Source: Siniperca chuatsi (lineage: Eukaryota > Chordata > Actinopteri > Centrarchiformes > Sinipercidae). Taken from it: DNA of 64,000 nt. Positions 13,401 through 24,956 of the stretch are shown here, piece by piece. The notes under the pieces were generated by a model, which made no database searches, was not told the origin of the DNA, and saw only the letters and a list, made by a program, of their open reading frames with translations. The position numbers and the translations under genes are program-made. How positions within the stretch are numbered: position 1 is the first letter of the stretch; each line of letters begins with the position of its first letter. Where the stretch lies: positions 23,195,333 through 23,259,332 of the forward strand of contig NC_058045.1 of the NCBI RefSeq assembly GCF_020085105.1. Reading direction: 5' to 3'.

Positions 13401-16400
13401 GTACATTACATACTCAAAGATCATGTGAAAGTGAAAACTGAATTGAAACTGAAATTTTTAAATCATTAAAATGAAGACATCGCACTGGTGGGGTTTTTAA
13501 ATAATCTTCAACAATCTTTTTCTCATTTCTTAAAGACATATACATCTTTCTAAGGGTTTTCCTGGATCACTTCTCTATTTGTGTAACATACTAAAATGTA
13601 TTTAATAGCGAGGAATCAACCTTTTCTCTGAATTCACCTTGTCAATCAAATGTATTAAAGTTTCATGCTATGTAATATATGTTGTGTCAGTGTTGTGAAA
13701 TGGTGTTGTTTAGTACTCTGTTTAGTTCTCTACTCAGCCTTCACCTCTGTGGAAGACTTGCAGTCTCTGGCGTGTCATTTCTTCCTCTTTTGTCAGGGTC
13801 ACGGCTCAGAAATGCACTAAGACCAGTAAGGTAGACCTGGGTCAGGGTGGACGGTATCTGCACTTGTGTGGGTGGTACTTGGGCTCTACCATTTGTTACA
13901 TCCATCATAATGTCTTCACTCCCTCTTCTTCTTACTCCTTGATCTCCCCTTTGTGCATGACTCCTTCCTCTACTGCCCTCTTCTCCTCTTCCTCCTCCTG
14001 GCATCTGTACTCCTTTATCCTCTTTTTTCCTTTCCTCACTTCCTCTTTCTTCCGGCGTCTGCGTCCTTCCTGCGTCTCTCCCTTCTAGCAGCAAATGCTC
14101 CAGACAGATGCAGCAGATGTTGCAGAGGGCAGGGAGGGATGACATGGCGAGGAGGTGTCGAGTGGAAAGAAGGAGATCCGCTGCCTGCACCCCAAGAGCT
14201 CTGTTTGCTGAGTGACCTTTGCAGTTGAGACGTAAATTAGTTTAAGCCCACAGAAATTTAAGGTAGACCCGCACGCGTGTTTTCACTTATTTTGCCTGAT
14301 CAGGCCTCTTCTATGACTGTGAGGTCGTGTTCAGACTGAGCTCGGTTGACTGACTCTCCCGTCAGTTTTGTTGCACCTTTCATGATTCTTGTTATTACAT
14401 GAAGTTTAGCGATCTTATGTGATACTCAGCATAGCTCAGCCTGACGTCAAGCAGAGCAGAGGTCAGCTAGTATAAGTCAAAACACGTGTGTGGGTATGCA
14501 ACGTGAATTTCAAAACACACATGAAGACACTGCATTATATGAGTTCAGTTTTTTGAAAACTTGCTTTAACATGTTTGCAATTCATTCTAAAAGCTAATTT
14601 TACAACAATTATGCTATAGCAAATAAGCATGAAATTTAAAAATGTAGCTACCCTAAAAACTGATCTAGTACCCCCTGAAGTCTTAATGGGGTACACCGGC
14701 AATCTGGTGTCACACACTAAATATACCCATAAAGCAGGATGACTTGCATGGTCATGGTCAATATGGTTTGGATCCTACACTTCCCATAATGCAACTCAAA
14801 AATTTGAGGTCTCCCTGATGACATCATCAGGAGCTAATTTCTCAAACTTTAGAAAACCACATAACACATTTTGAAACAGTTTGAAACCGTTTTCACAAGC
14901 TAGTACTCCCAATGAGGAAGTCACATTGGTGGAATTCCCCTTTATTACAACTATGTTTCGAACAGGGACTTGAAAATACTATAAATAAGGAATTATCTTA
15001 TATGCAAAATAACTGCTGAACACAAACCAAGTGAACCAACTAACAGACAACCAACTATACATCTCAGCATGTAGTATACAGTAACAGTAACAATATTAAG
15101 CTACAGTATGTCAAACTGGCCACTGACCTGCACTGAATTTAGTGTATATTGAGTCTACATTGATCCATCTATAGATCAATCTAGATCTATCTCTATGCAG
15201 AATAACTAATATCGCAATGTAAATATAAAAGCTTGCATGTTTTCACCTTTTACTCCAAAGAAGTTGTGCACATACTCCCTGATGGCATGGCAGTCCCACC
15301 CCAGCAGCTGCCCCACTTTATCAGATATGCCTTCCAAATCAATGACGTCACGTACACGACAGGTGACCACCACAGTACATCCTGGAAGGAGCTGACGATT
15401 TAACAACCCTGAGATGAGGTCTGCAACAGGCAGAGGGTTTTCAGGGTCCAGTAATTCTCGCTGCACCTCTTGTCTGTTGAGTTTGCTATGAAACTCGTCA
15501 TAGCCATCCAGCACCCAGCAGCTTTGCTCTGGATTGGAAAGGAGGTAATCCACAATAGCTCTCTGCTCAGAACACAGCATGTATGTAGGATGTAAGAATA
15601 ACAAAGAAAATGTATTAGTTAATTTAGTTGAACGTAAAGACATACATTACTGGCTATGATTTGTTTGTTACAATTGTTTAAAAACATTTAAGTGTGTTTT
15701 ACTAGTAATATCAAGAAATGCCTTTTTATTAATATTGAGAAATGGTTTAAAATACAGCCTTTGACTGGTGGACATGTTCAGTGGCAAGATAATCAACTCT
15801 TGGCACTACTCAGCTTTATGAATACAGCCCCCTATGACCTGCCATTCAATCTGAGAGCAGTCTGAACACTGATTTCAGTACAGGACTGCTGTTTAAAATG
15901 TTACTTTCAAATTGAACATCAGGAAGTCCTGCTTTATATGATATACATATAATAACATAATAATATACAGTATACATATACAATGGTATACATCATAGCT
16001 GGTTGTAGTTCTGATACCATCTCCATGGGAATGTTTGTTTTACTTATTTATTATTATTACTTAATTTATTTTCATGTCCAAAGGTGGCCACCGGTTGTGG
16101 TTCTTGATGATTTTGTTGTGTGTGAGCTCACCAAACCAAATTCTTATTGACTATGTTGAAATGGCAAGTATTGAATGAATGTTCTGCATACCTTTTCATT
16201 GTCGCCACCTTTTGGGGGGAGGTAGTGTCGGAATAGCAGCTCAGACAGGGAGAGAGGACGGGACAGCACATTGAGCTGACGGAACTCTAGCAGGACAAAC
16301 AGGTAGGATGAAGGGAGAGGGCCCTGGATGATAAGAGAGAGAGAGAAGAAGATAGAAACAGAGAGAGGGAGGGAGAGAATAAAATGAAGACAAAAAGAGA

Positions 16401-19069
16401 GAATGAACCAAGCAGAGAAGGAAAAGTTAAAAGGGGAATTCCAGAGGTCTGGTAGTTCCGCCCCAACCAATTTCGTGCAGCTCCCTCTGGGCTTTATGCA
16501 ACTTTTTTCACATGTGCAGTAGTACTCCCAAAGACCTGTAAACAGACTCTGAGGTGTCAAATTGGTGGCATTCTCCTTTAAATGAAACTGGTAGCTGCTA
16601 TGTATTTGTTTATGTTGCTCCACAGTTCGGTTGCTCATAACAGCAGCAGTGTTAGAAATAGTTTCCAGGTGACAGGTGAGAGTTGGATTACACAAATAAA
16701 ACGTGTTTAAAACAAATCCACTTTTGTTATATTACCCAAAGAGCCCAAAGAAGTTTTAGAAAGTTTGGCGTCACTTGTAGAATAACCCTCTATTGTTACT
16801 GCTGATTCTTCCTCTTTTCACCTTCTTCTTAATAATAATAATAGTAAGACTAATTTGATCAGCCCCAACACCAATCCAACAGACTGGCACAGAACATCTC
16901 TGACAATGCAAATATTTATTTTAAATAAATATTGAATGATGAGAAAAATGTAAACCTACTAGTCCACGTGCCCACTGCTGTCCTAAACAAGACACCAGCA
17001 GAGTTTTTCCTGATCCAGACTGGCCAACGAGAACTGTCACCTTTCCTGCACATCCCTGGAGGAAGGTCTCCAATGTTACTCTGGACTCCATAGACCCATA
17101 ATCCCCATCAGGCTCTGAGTTTGGGGAAAACACTGTTTAGTTAGTGTACAGCAGACTATAACTATACATGAGTCGGTAAGTTTTATGTCTGTATGACCAA
17201 GCCGCACCATAGAAGATGCTTTTTTTTTCAACTCCATACCACATAAACAATAAAGATTCGATTTTCAAACAAATTCAGCAGATTCTTGGTGTACAATAAG
17301 AGGAAGAGGAAGTCATGCTAACCTGGTGTTCTGCTCCCTCTGTCTACCGAACCAGGGGTTTGATCAGGTCTGTCCCGGCCTCTGTTTGCCACTCTTAGGC
17401 CGACCCACACGTTCTCCAGCTGGACCTCCCTCACCAGGCGCTCACTGAGTCGCGCCCACCTCCTCAGCAGCAAACTCATCACTGCAGCAATGTACTGCTC
17501 CCAGTGGTCTGTGGGTAGAGCACATTATAAAACATTACATTATTTGTAGAGGGCAGTTCTCTGGGGAGAAAACTGTTCTTCTGCAAATTTGCATCCCACA
17601 AGTAAACAGCAGCCCTGTTCTTAATATTCCACATCCCATCATTTTTATCATTTGACTGCAGACAGACAAATTCCTGTTAAACACACAATTTCCTGTTCAT
17701 GTGTAATGACACGCACAGTTACAACGCTCAACATTTAAGATACAACATTTAGAAAAGTCACAGTACAAGAAAACAGGATTATTTGGTTTGAAAAGTTCTG
17801 TGTGTGTCTGCTGAATAAAAGGATTCATGGAATTCAAAACAGTGAAAAAAAAACAAAACAAGTCCGGTGCTGGGCTTGTACAGTAAATGTACAGGAAGTT
17901 GGGTCATAATTATTCAAGCAAGCTTGTTTTGGTTCAGCACTAAACATGAGAAGTGGGTTAACCCTGGTAATGTGATGCTCAGTAAAATAGGCATACATAA
18001 CTAAGATGCCTGGTTTAGTCCTACAATTAACACATCGCTGTGGAATGTCTGCGCAAACTCAGTTTGCTGTTTTATGGTTACGTCTTGATGAGTTGCTCAC
18101 CCAGCGCAAACACCAAAAATGTTTTCCCTCTTCCTGGTTTCTTACATGTAACTCATGACAAATGTGATTTGGTGTCTCTGTCTCTGGCCCTGCCAGCCCA
18201 GCCCATAGACTTTACACTGAAATACTGTTTAGTGGCCATTTGCCAGGTTAGTTTGTGCATGAGAATGTAGCTGCAGTGTAACAAGGTTGAAGTGTTGTAT
18301 GTATGATCTACCAATCCGTGGGCGTTTGATGAGCCGCTGCTCAGAGGACGGCGATGACGACTTCTCATCCGTTACACTGGGAGTGGAATTTTCACAAACA
18401 TCTACAGTGCAGAAAAACACATAAAACACACAGTACATAAAAAATACTAGAGAATATCCAAAAAGACTAATGCTATCAAGTGCATACTATTCTTAGGCCC
18501 CCACTTTTAGTTTCAAAATCATCTAGAGACAAAAAGAAAAGAATTGAAGGAAATGTTGGGGATTACCAAAGTGAAACAAAAGACTAAATGGAAGCTGACT
18601 GTTGACCAACAAACTGCTTCTTCTCCCCACAGCTGCCTTTCAATTTCACTTTAGTTTGTCAGTAAGGCTATATCTCCTGTGGGGCGCTTTACTATAAATC
18701 AAATGAAACAAATCTCAAGTAAAGAAACACCTTTCACCTAAAAGACAGACCACCGGATCACACGCCTTACATTGTATTTAATTTGTGTAATTTTCCAGGC
18801 AAGCCACATTTTATTTTGGGAGCTTCTTTGGGTATGCTCAACATACAAATGCACCAACAGCAGCACAGAGTCAAAGTGTGTGGTGGACATGGTAGGTAGG
18901 AAGTGTAAAGTTTAGTCAACTGAATAAATGTTGCCTTTTTAAATCATTAGATGTATGGCAAAATGTGCATGCAAGTAAATAGAACACCAAATCAATGGAA
19001 AACAACTGCAGACTGTGTGTATTTATTCATGCTAGTGCAGCCAGGTACAAACAAAATGTATAATCCTCT

Positions 19070-19113
<44 letters not shown>

Positions 19114-20604
19114 CCTGTATCGCACTTGCACAGACACAAAAAAAACCTAACTACCATATTCTCATTCTCATGCAGCGAACAGAACAAAATGCAGAGAATC
19201 TATGGTTTTATAGCAAATGACATGCAAGTAGGCACCGGAAATAAGAGGAAGGCCAACACCAGTAAAGGTTGCAGGTACTCTATGATGAGATGGTAACCAC
19301 AATGCTAAAACAAAATAAAAAAGCACAAAAGCACAGAACAAGTATAATATTCCAGAAGTAATAGGCCAATTTGTTCTGTTCAAATTGGTTAGGACATTTT
19401 CATTCTGATTTGGCTTTTTTTTTTGTTTATTGTGGAATAAAGTCTCTGTGTCAGTGCAGCACTGGTGAATTAGTGCAGAAAGCTGCTGCCGCACTGATCA
19501 CTGTGGCGTTCCACGTAGCCACCTTGCATGCAGTGCTGCAATAGAAGGTGCTTTCCATAAGCTTTCAAATGACAAATCCAAAACACTGCTGTTTGAACCC
19601 ATGGGGAGATATGCAGCCACAGTCAATGCTGTGTGTTTTTTGTTAAATTACTCTTTACAGCACATACCCATGGATTTCATTTAGTTTAGTTTATTTCTTT
19701 ATTTGACAGGGACAGTGCAGGTTAATAACATTTCTGAAAATATGCCAGAGTTAGCCAGAAGGGCTCATTTTCATCTGTATTCCCAAGGCAGGCAAAGCAA
19801 GACATTAAGAATAAAAGCATTGGACATAAAATCAACGACAAAAGCAGTGAAAAATATGCAGATACAAAAAGAGCCTGCAGTACATAGAGGCAAAAGAGAC
19901 AGCTCTTATGACACACTGAATCAACAATAGTGTGACAACACAATGACAGGCCTAGTGTGGATATTATGTGGAGACTATGATGAGCAGCAGCAGCTCTTAC
20001 ACTAAATATATACATATAAAACATCATTCCTGTCTTGTATAGACTGCCCTTACTACACTTTTCTCTTTTCTCCTACACCTTGACATATGTGTATGAGACT
20101 AAACACTAACTTTGTTAAAATGACCATTCTTGTTGTGTTTTACATTCGGTTTTGGACTGCCTGTAGGCCACCTGACCACTGAAGTGAGTTTTGGACTGTA
20201 GGTGACTGAGGAATGCGCTCACAAACCTTTTAGCCAAGGACTAGCGTCAACATTTACAGCATCATTTTATACTCACTGTCTGCATATCCAGCCACTGACA
20301 TGAGCCTCGACTCCAGGCGCATGGGGATGTTCTCACACAAGATACACACGCTCTGGAGGAAGCTGCGGCAATATGCAGTGTCGGCCACCCTTAAGTACTC
20401 CAACATGGCTATGATGTGTTCTGTCCCTGCTGCAGCAGAAGAGGCCTGGTGGTGAATGTTCCACCCAGCATCACTGGGCATCATTTGGCACAGCTGCATT
20501 ATGACTGCGGGAGACTGGCTGCTAAGGATGTGGAGCAGTTCTGAGGATTCCTGAGCCAAGACGGAGTTCACATTTTCATGGTCAGCGTCAACCTCCTCAT
20601 CCAT
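853..20604 (-). CDS. nlrc5: NLRC5-like NLR family protein (5' two-thirds; continues beyond the left edge)
   Basis: NLRC5 is an IFN-induced nuclear and cytoplasmic NLR that activates MHC class I genes. The start is the ATG at 20604, in an exon whose acceptor follows 20620. About 1,229 codons are visible in 28 exons that stay in phase; human NLRC5 is about 1,866 residues, so the C-terminal LRRs lie outside the window. Order: death-fold-like N-terminus (residues 1-110), basic KRPR near 135, NACHT with Walker A GQSGSGKT near 233 and Walker B VLDGYDEF near 314, winged-helix/HD region with HLTIQEFLAAL, then LRRs. NLRC5 is preferred over NOD1, NOD2 and CIITA because several segments recall NLRC5 specifically: EFRQLNVLSRPLS, LLPGCTVVVT, EYVHNFFG, LTGPK followed by LELCHCV, and FRSRKYGDKFAEKL. 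There is no tandem CARD pair and no acidic CIITA-like N-terminus. The assignment rests on remembered family sequence, not a search. Confidence 0.92.
4388..4461. repeat. (CA)n microsatellite
   Basis: About 37 uninterrupted CA units in an nlrc5 intron, 23 bases above the LRR exon ending at 4365. On the minus strand this is a (TG)n tract shortly before that exon's acceptor. Confidence 0.95.
5675..5697. repeat. (TG)n microsatellite
   Basis: A short TG run in the nlrc5 intron just below the exon ending at 5715. Confidence 0.85.
6835..8665. mobile_element. DNA transposon remnant with imperfect TIRs and a Myb/SANT-like relic, inside an nlrc5 intron
   Basis: The left end reads GGGGTGTTCCATCA and the right end TGATGGAATACCCC, imperfect inverted termini about 1.83 kb apart. 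Inside is the remnant of a Myb/SANT-like protein (see 6995-7177) and further exon-like pieces near 7800-7850 and 8100-8165, but no intact transposase. PIF/Harbinger and related superfamilies carry such a DNA-binding protein, so a Harbinger-like origin is likely. No clear target-site duplication could be fixed. Confidence 0.55.
6995..7177 (+). pseudogene. Myb/SANT-like DNA-binding protein fragment of a transposon
   Basis: A 60-residue open frame ends with KAREMAWQKIADRLNA. This resembles the 'W..I...vNA' third-helix region of Myb/SANT-like proteins carried by Harbinger-type transposons. No full-length partner reading frame follows, so it is treated as a fragment inside the 6835-8665 element. 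Opposite in strand to nlrc5. Confidence 0.45.
10315..10450. repeat. Probable MITE-like dispersed repeat in an nlrc5 intron
   Basis: The stretch beginning GCGCTTTCACAGCTGTAG, with paired CGGTTAATTTGGTCC and TCTGGTCTGGTTTGTG motifs, resembles a frequent class of short non-autonomous elements in fish. Identification is from memory of the motif only. The rest of the 9973-12355 intron holds the repeat at 11513 and nothing else I can name. Confidence 0.35.
11513..11670. repeat. Teleost 'AAGTACATTTACTCA' dispersed repeat
   Basis: The sequence has the motif string AAGTACATTTACTCA, GAGGTACTTGTACTTTACTT, TACTTCTACTCCACTA and GACAGCTTTAGTTACTAGTT. I recognise this as a very common interspersed fish repeat. 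It lies in the nlrc5 intron between the exons at 9972 and 12356 and carries no coding frame. Confidence 0.5.
16332..16405. repeat. GA-rich low-complexity tract
   Basis: Runs of GAGA, AGAG and GGGAG directly upstream (minus-strand sense) of the nlrc5 exon at 16323-16192. On the minus strand this is a pyrimidine-rich tract before the acceptor. Confidence 0.7.
19072..19112. repeat. (CA)n microsatellite
   Basis: About 20 CA units in the nlrc5 intron between the exons at 18401 and 20277. Confidence 0.93.
19670..20015. repeat. Dispersed repeat, probably the 3' part of a fish LINE or SINE
   Basis: It starts TTTATTTCTTTATTTGACAG then GGGACAGTGCAGGTTAATAA, and carries ATGCCAGAGTTAGCCAGAAG further on. 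I recognise this as an abundant fish interspersed repeat. The open frames on both strands here are non-specific. It sits in the first large coding intron of nlrc5. Confidence 0.4.
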
Positions 20605-20757
20605 GGTCAGACTCCATCAGCTGACACACAAACAGGCAAACATGAACATAAAGTACACTCACGCACAACCTCACACCTCAAAGACAGCTTTAACTGGAGC
20701 CACTTACATTATTCTTATTGTTCCTATTAGTCTGGAAAATGTAAACATGCAAACACT

Positions 20758-20786
20758 TCACACACACACACACACACACACACACA
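20758..20786. repeat. (CA)n microsatellite
   Basis: A CA run in the first intron of nlrc5, between the leader exon and the ATG exon. Confidence 0.9.
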
Positions 20787-21262
20787 TCAGAGGGAACTTG
20801 ATGACCACTCACATCATCAGCATCACACAGAAAGCTACAATTTGCAAAGTGGATGCAGGGAAGTAGACCATTTCAAATGCAGGAGCTGGATACCGCGCTC
20901 CACTTTTATTAATTAAAAGTTGCGCTTGCGCAGCGCGTTTTAAAGCGTTTTATATGTGGAAAGCACGTGCGCAGGGGTTATACTTTATTACTTTTGTTGT
21001 GGACGGCCATTAAGCTATTGTTTCCTTCAATGTAGCCTAAATGTAATGTCCCATTTGGGCCGAAAGTGTGCTTTTGCCCTCATATCCTCCATATCCTGTA
21101 CTGAAATAACTTAGAGCCGGGGTCATTTAAGGTAACGAGCGTCGCTTTGTGCTGAGTCTTTTGTCTGAAGCCAAACACACACAGGTTTTAGGCTGCATTA
21201 AACGGCGCAGTTCCTGATCGTTTCAAAGTTAGCTAATAGTGTCAAAGAAAATAAGCACTCAC

Positions 21263-21312
21263 CAACAACTGCTGTCGTAGACTGCATCTCTGGGCAGCCA
21301 GTGTCTATTATT
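21263..21312 (-). other. nlrc5: nlrc5 non-coding first exon (5' UTR)
   Basis: On the minus strand a good donor (GTGAGTGC) begins just below 21263. A matching acceptor (pyrimidine-rich tract ending TGTGTCAG) lies just above 20620, 16 bases before the ATG. This implies a short leader exon whose 5' end lies between about 21290 and 21312. The transcription start itself cannot be seen. Confidence 0.55.
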
Positions 21313-21313
21313 T

Positions 21314-21360
21314 AAAAAACGAAACCAAGGGCAGAGCATTTAGTTTTGGTTTCGTTTTTT
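21314..21360. promoter_or_regulatory. Inverted pair of IRF/ISRE-like sites at the nlrc5 promoter
   Basis: A perfect 15-base inverted repeat: AAAAAACGAAACCAA at 21314-21328 and its reverse complement at 21346-21360, separated by 17 bases. Each arm contains AACGAAAC, which fits the IRF core AANNGAAA. It sits within about 50 bases upstream of the inferred nlrc5 leader exon. NLRC5 is known to be interferon-inducible in vertebrates; binding here is inferred. Confidence 0.55.
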
Positions 21361-24300
21361 GCTCAGCAACTCCGATTCACGCACCCAGACAGTTGTTATG
21401 GACAAATACGGTGGATACTTACCAAAGATGAGTTTGGTTAACTACATAGCTGCGGTTTTAATGAGACATGTAGGATTCTGGCGAGGAGCGACATTTCGTC
21501 AGAAGTGCAGCTCTTGTACAGAGGTCCACTATGATTACATGAAACAAGCACACAGTGTTGCAAAGCTGCTCAGCTCAGCCATACCCACAGTGGCTCCTGC
21601 TTCACAGAGGACAAACAAATGAACTTGGTTCAGACAGTGCATTGACTCCTATGGCATAATGGTTCAAATCTTTGACATTATAACTTTAAGTATTAAATTA
21701 ATTCATTACAGCTTGGTGCAAAAAACCCCAAAAAATTCTCAATGTAGAAAGGGCATATCAGAGCGAGAAAGAAGGCACATGTTCAAGGACTGCCTGGCAG
21801 TCTGCCACATGCCTTGTATTGCTTTGCTGAGGAGCCCCAGGCCCCTCAGGATCCACTGCAGGACGTGTAGGAGACTCTAGAGCTATATAAATTGTGTGTC
21901 AATGCAATTTCACCCATATTCATCCATACTTGTGACTGTGATCTCATTTCAAGCTGTCTGAGATTCTGAGTGGAGATGACCAACTATTATGTTTCGTTCA
22001 TTTGCCATGATCCAGACAAAGTGGTGCCTGTGGCATACAGTAAATATCAAGTATTTGAATTTATGTTAGAAGCTCATCTGCGTTAAACACACTCTTGTTG
22101 TGGTGCTCCACAACAAAAATGGATCACCACAACTGAAGTCTAATCATCAAAGATGATTGGTGTTTGCTCTCAGGAGACTCGACAAACAAGACGCCAAATC
22201 TGTCTGCTCATTCCCTCTCTACCCCCGGTGAGCGGCACTCCCTCCCTTTTATCCTTTTTTTTTTTTTTTTTTAGACGCAAATAGATTATACCATGAGTGG
22301 TCAAAGCGCTTCAACACAATCTCACTTTGATAACTAATCAGCTGACTCACTTTTTACAGAAGCTTCAACAACTCCCTTGTGCCTAAAAACTCCCACCCTC
22401 ACAACACTACACCACCTGACCTCTGACCTCCAGTCCTTCTCAGTACCTATCTCATTACATGGAGCTGGTGTAATTAGATAGATGTTAGGTGTGCTTTCAA
22501 GAAAACATGTCATGAAAAAAGTCAACACATGTTTATTACAACGTTGAGTGATTCATGGGCTTGCACTAAACACAGACTGCTGTGCAAAGTGAGTAGATAA
22601 CGTCCATCTCTTTAACTGCCCTCCTAGTGGACAACACTGGGGGGTTGATATAGGAACTCAAATCAAAATCTGTCATAGATTGATGACACTGATTGTGTCA
22701 GTTAAGACTGGGTTTTAAAAGTAAATTTCTTGTTTGAATTTAGCCAAAGTAATCATCATGTTTGGTGAACATAAATGAATAGGAAAACATGTCAAAATGT
22801 TAGCCATACAAATAGCAGTGTTGATCTTTTTCTTTTTAAAGAAGCCTAAATAAGTTTGGCTCTAACAACTCTGACCAAGTGAGGGAAACCCTGGAGTGGG
22901 AGGGCTTTGCTGTGAGCCATCAGTCAGCTGCATGCTCACTGCGACTGCATGGGTGGGCAAACCGTCACCTCAACATCAAATCATCGTAAACAGAATTTGT
23001 TGAGAAAAAGGAATAAGCCTTGTGCACAAGATGCATCGTAGGAGCCAATATGCCTGAAACATGCCTGCTTTACTCAGGCCATTAGCTTGATATTCTGTAT
23101 AAATATATATATATATAGTATAAAAAATGTTTCTATATTATTTCTGAATGAAGCAATTTGAGCATCAGGCTTGACTACCCTGTACCATTTATGTATGGTT
23201 TATTTATGAAGCGTTAAATTGCAGCTCGTAGACATCTAACTCACATATCTATTCAAGATAGCACTCCAGTGTCTGTCTGCAGCTTGTACAGTAGTAGCCA
23301 AGTCACAACAGGCATTTATACTCACACACTGAGTAAATTAACACAATTAGATAATTTGTTCATTTTCCCAATGCTGCATAGTTGGCAGAAATGGGATTTT
23401 GTCAGACAAAACATTTAGTGGACATCCTATTCAGGGAAATCCTAGCAGAAAGAGCTGTGATGTGACCTAACTATTTCACTTAATTGTCTTTCTCCTGCCT
23501 TACATAGCTTCAGTAGATTGCACATTTGTGTAAACATAACATTCTGAATATTCTTTTGCATTTGGATCATCATATAACTACATAGCAATACACCAATAAA
23601 AGACATTTTGTGACATCCAAGTGAGCAAAAGCAGCGTCATCTCAGAATTTTTCTGTTAACACTTACAGTATGTCTCATGATGTTTAAAGCAGTATTCAGT
23701 TTTAGTCAAAACATTCTTTTTGTTTAATCAATATACAGTCATCCAATCCAAGGCGAGCCTTGCAACCTCCCACTCTTTAATGACATGCCCACTTCTTTCC
23801 ATCGCCACACAGCAACCTTTAAAACTACTCATATTACACGATGGAGTATGACAGAGGGGCCCCCAACAAATGCGGCTCACAGGGATATAACATGTTCATC
23901 ACTGCACCCCAAGTAAGCTGACTGGCTCTGGTTGACCACTAAATCAAACTCACTCTTTAATGTAGACTGAATCTACACAGAGCTTGAAACATATTAAATT
24001 TACATTTCAGGAGACAGTGACATTCCTGTGAAATTATATTATGTTAGTTTAGAAGACAACAATAAATGTGCAATTTTCAACATGTTATTCAATTACATTT
24101 TTGCTTATTTAATGATTAAAAATATTACATAGTAAGTCATATCTGGGTATATTTACATGTGCACAATAAACATATGACACTCTCAAAAGAAAGAATAATC
24201 TGCTCAGCCATTTAAAAGCTTAAAAACTTTCCCAGGTTTTATTACAGTACCAAATAACTAATCATGCAATGAATCTTAAAGGTGTTTATACCTTAAGATA

Positions 24301-24475
24301 TGAGTGATAATACCACAGGTGCCTGCTGGACGTCATTTTAATCACATTTTCTTTAATATAAAACCATTATTCCATCTACCGCTTTTATATATGTATATAT
24401 ATATATATATATATACACATACACTGTAAGGGATTCTCCCAAATTGTCATCAAAATATTTCAAATGCTTCAAGAC
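21361..24475. other. Intergenic spacer between nlrc5 and the myosin array
   Basis: No gene is supported here. It contains a poly-T run at about 22255-22272 and AT-rich sequence with short TATA runs near 23104 and 24386-24416. The few open frames of 60-90 codons have no recognisable domain or coding character. The two genes are transcribed away from each other across this 3-kb spacer. Confidence 0.6.
24386..24416. repeat. (TA)n microsatellite
   Basis: TATATA run about 90 bases upstream of the MYH-A CArG box. Confidence 0.85.
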
Positions 24476-24476
24476 T

Positions 24477-24572
24477 CAGCTGTCATATACCATATTACCT
24501 ACCCATAACCATATTTGGCATGTTAGCCTGCTTCAAGCTTTGCTTTGTAAGCAAACCAGATTGAATATAAGG
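24477..24572 (+). promoter_or_regulatory. MYH-A core promoter: E-box, CArG box, TATA
   Basis: E-box CAGCTG at 24477, perfect CArG box CCATATTTGG at 24509-24518, and TATA-like AATATAAGG at 24564-24572. CArG (SRF) and E-box (MyoD family) sites are standard for muscle genes. The CArG-to-TATA spacing is shared with MYH-B and MYH-C. The TATA is followed by GAGTC in all three, and the leader exon ends CTGCTTGTG in all three. Confidence 0.72.
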
Positions 24573-24594
24573 AGTCCCAGAAGAGCTTCAGAGT

Positions 24595-24891
24595 GTGTGG
24601 TAGAAGACCAGTGACGTTTCTGCTTGTGGTGAGGTTACCTACTATAATGCATTGTACCATTTTTAAATGTATTCCTCATTTTTGAAATTAGTTTAAATAA
24701 TAGAGTGTCATGTAAGAATGAAAATATATGTAGAAGATGAAATTTACATTTTCCTTGTAACTTTGCAATATAATATGCATGGGTGTAAGTTTCTACAGTT
24801 AATTTTATTGTTGTTTCCTGCACTGACTAAAACATAATGTTTTCAACAGGATTGTGGATATTAGATTCTTTTCACAAAGGGAAAAGGAAAG
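24595..24891 (+). other. MYH-A leader exons 1 and 2 (non-coding)
   Basis: Exon 1 ends at 24628 (TGCTTGTG before GTGAGG). Exon 2 is 24850-24891, between acceptor TTTCAACAG and donor GTATGT. Exon 3 begins at 25371, 15 bases before the ATG. The same arrangement occurs in the two downstream genes. The exon 1 start is estimated from the TATA position. Confidence 0.65.
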
Positions 24892-24956
24892 GTATGTGCA
24901 ACCTTTACCACTGATTATTTTTTTGACAATTGTATAACTATTTTGTATGTTTAATT

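Larger units (their letters stand above)
9374..20604 (-). other. nlrc5: nlrc5 exon set, N-terminus to first LRR
   Basis: Coding exons read from splice signals and phase (high to low coordinate): 20604-20277, 18401-18312, 17508-17323, 17114-16960 (Walker A), 16323-16192, 15562-15247 (Walker B), 14198-13745, 13322-13166, 12486-12356, 9972-9741, 9615-9374. Each is bounded by AG and GT on the minus strand and the phases close without a break. The 14198-13745 exon uses an acceptor ending CAGAG, chosen because it is the one that keeps phase. The introns hold repeats and no other gene that I can see. Confidence 0.82.

Noticed and set aside
13864..14228. Plus-strand frames of 74 and 91 codons rich in Ser, Leu and Phe
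   Set aside because: These are the complement of the charged insert in the nlrc5 exon 14198-13745. Phase and flanking NLR sequence support the minus strand.
16960..20604. Assignment as NOD1, NOD2 or CIITA
   Set aside because: There is no tandem CARD and no CIITA-type acidic region. The NACHT and post-NACHT segments and the long LRR series fit NLRC5 much better.
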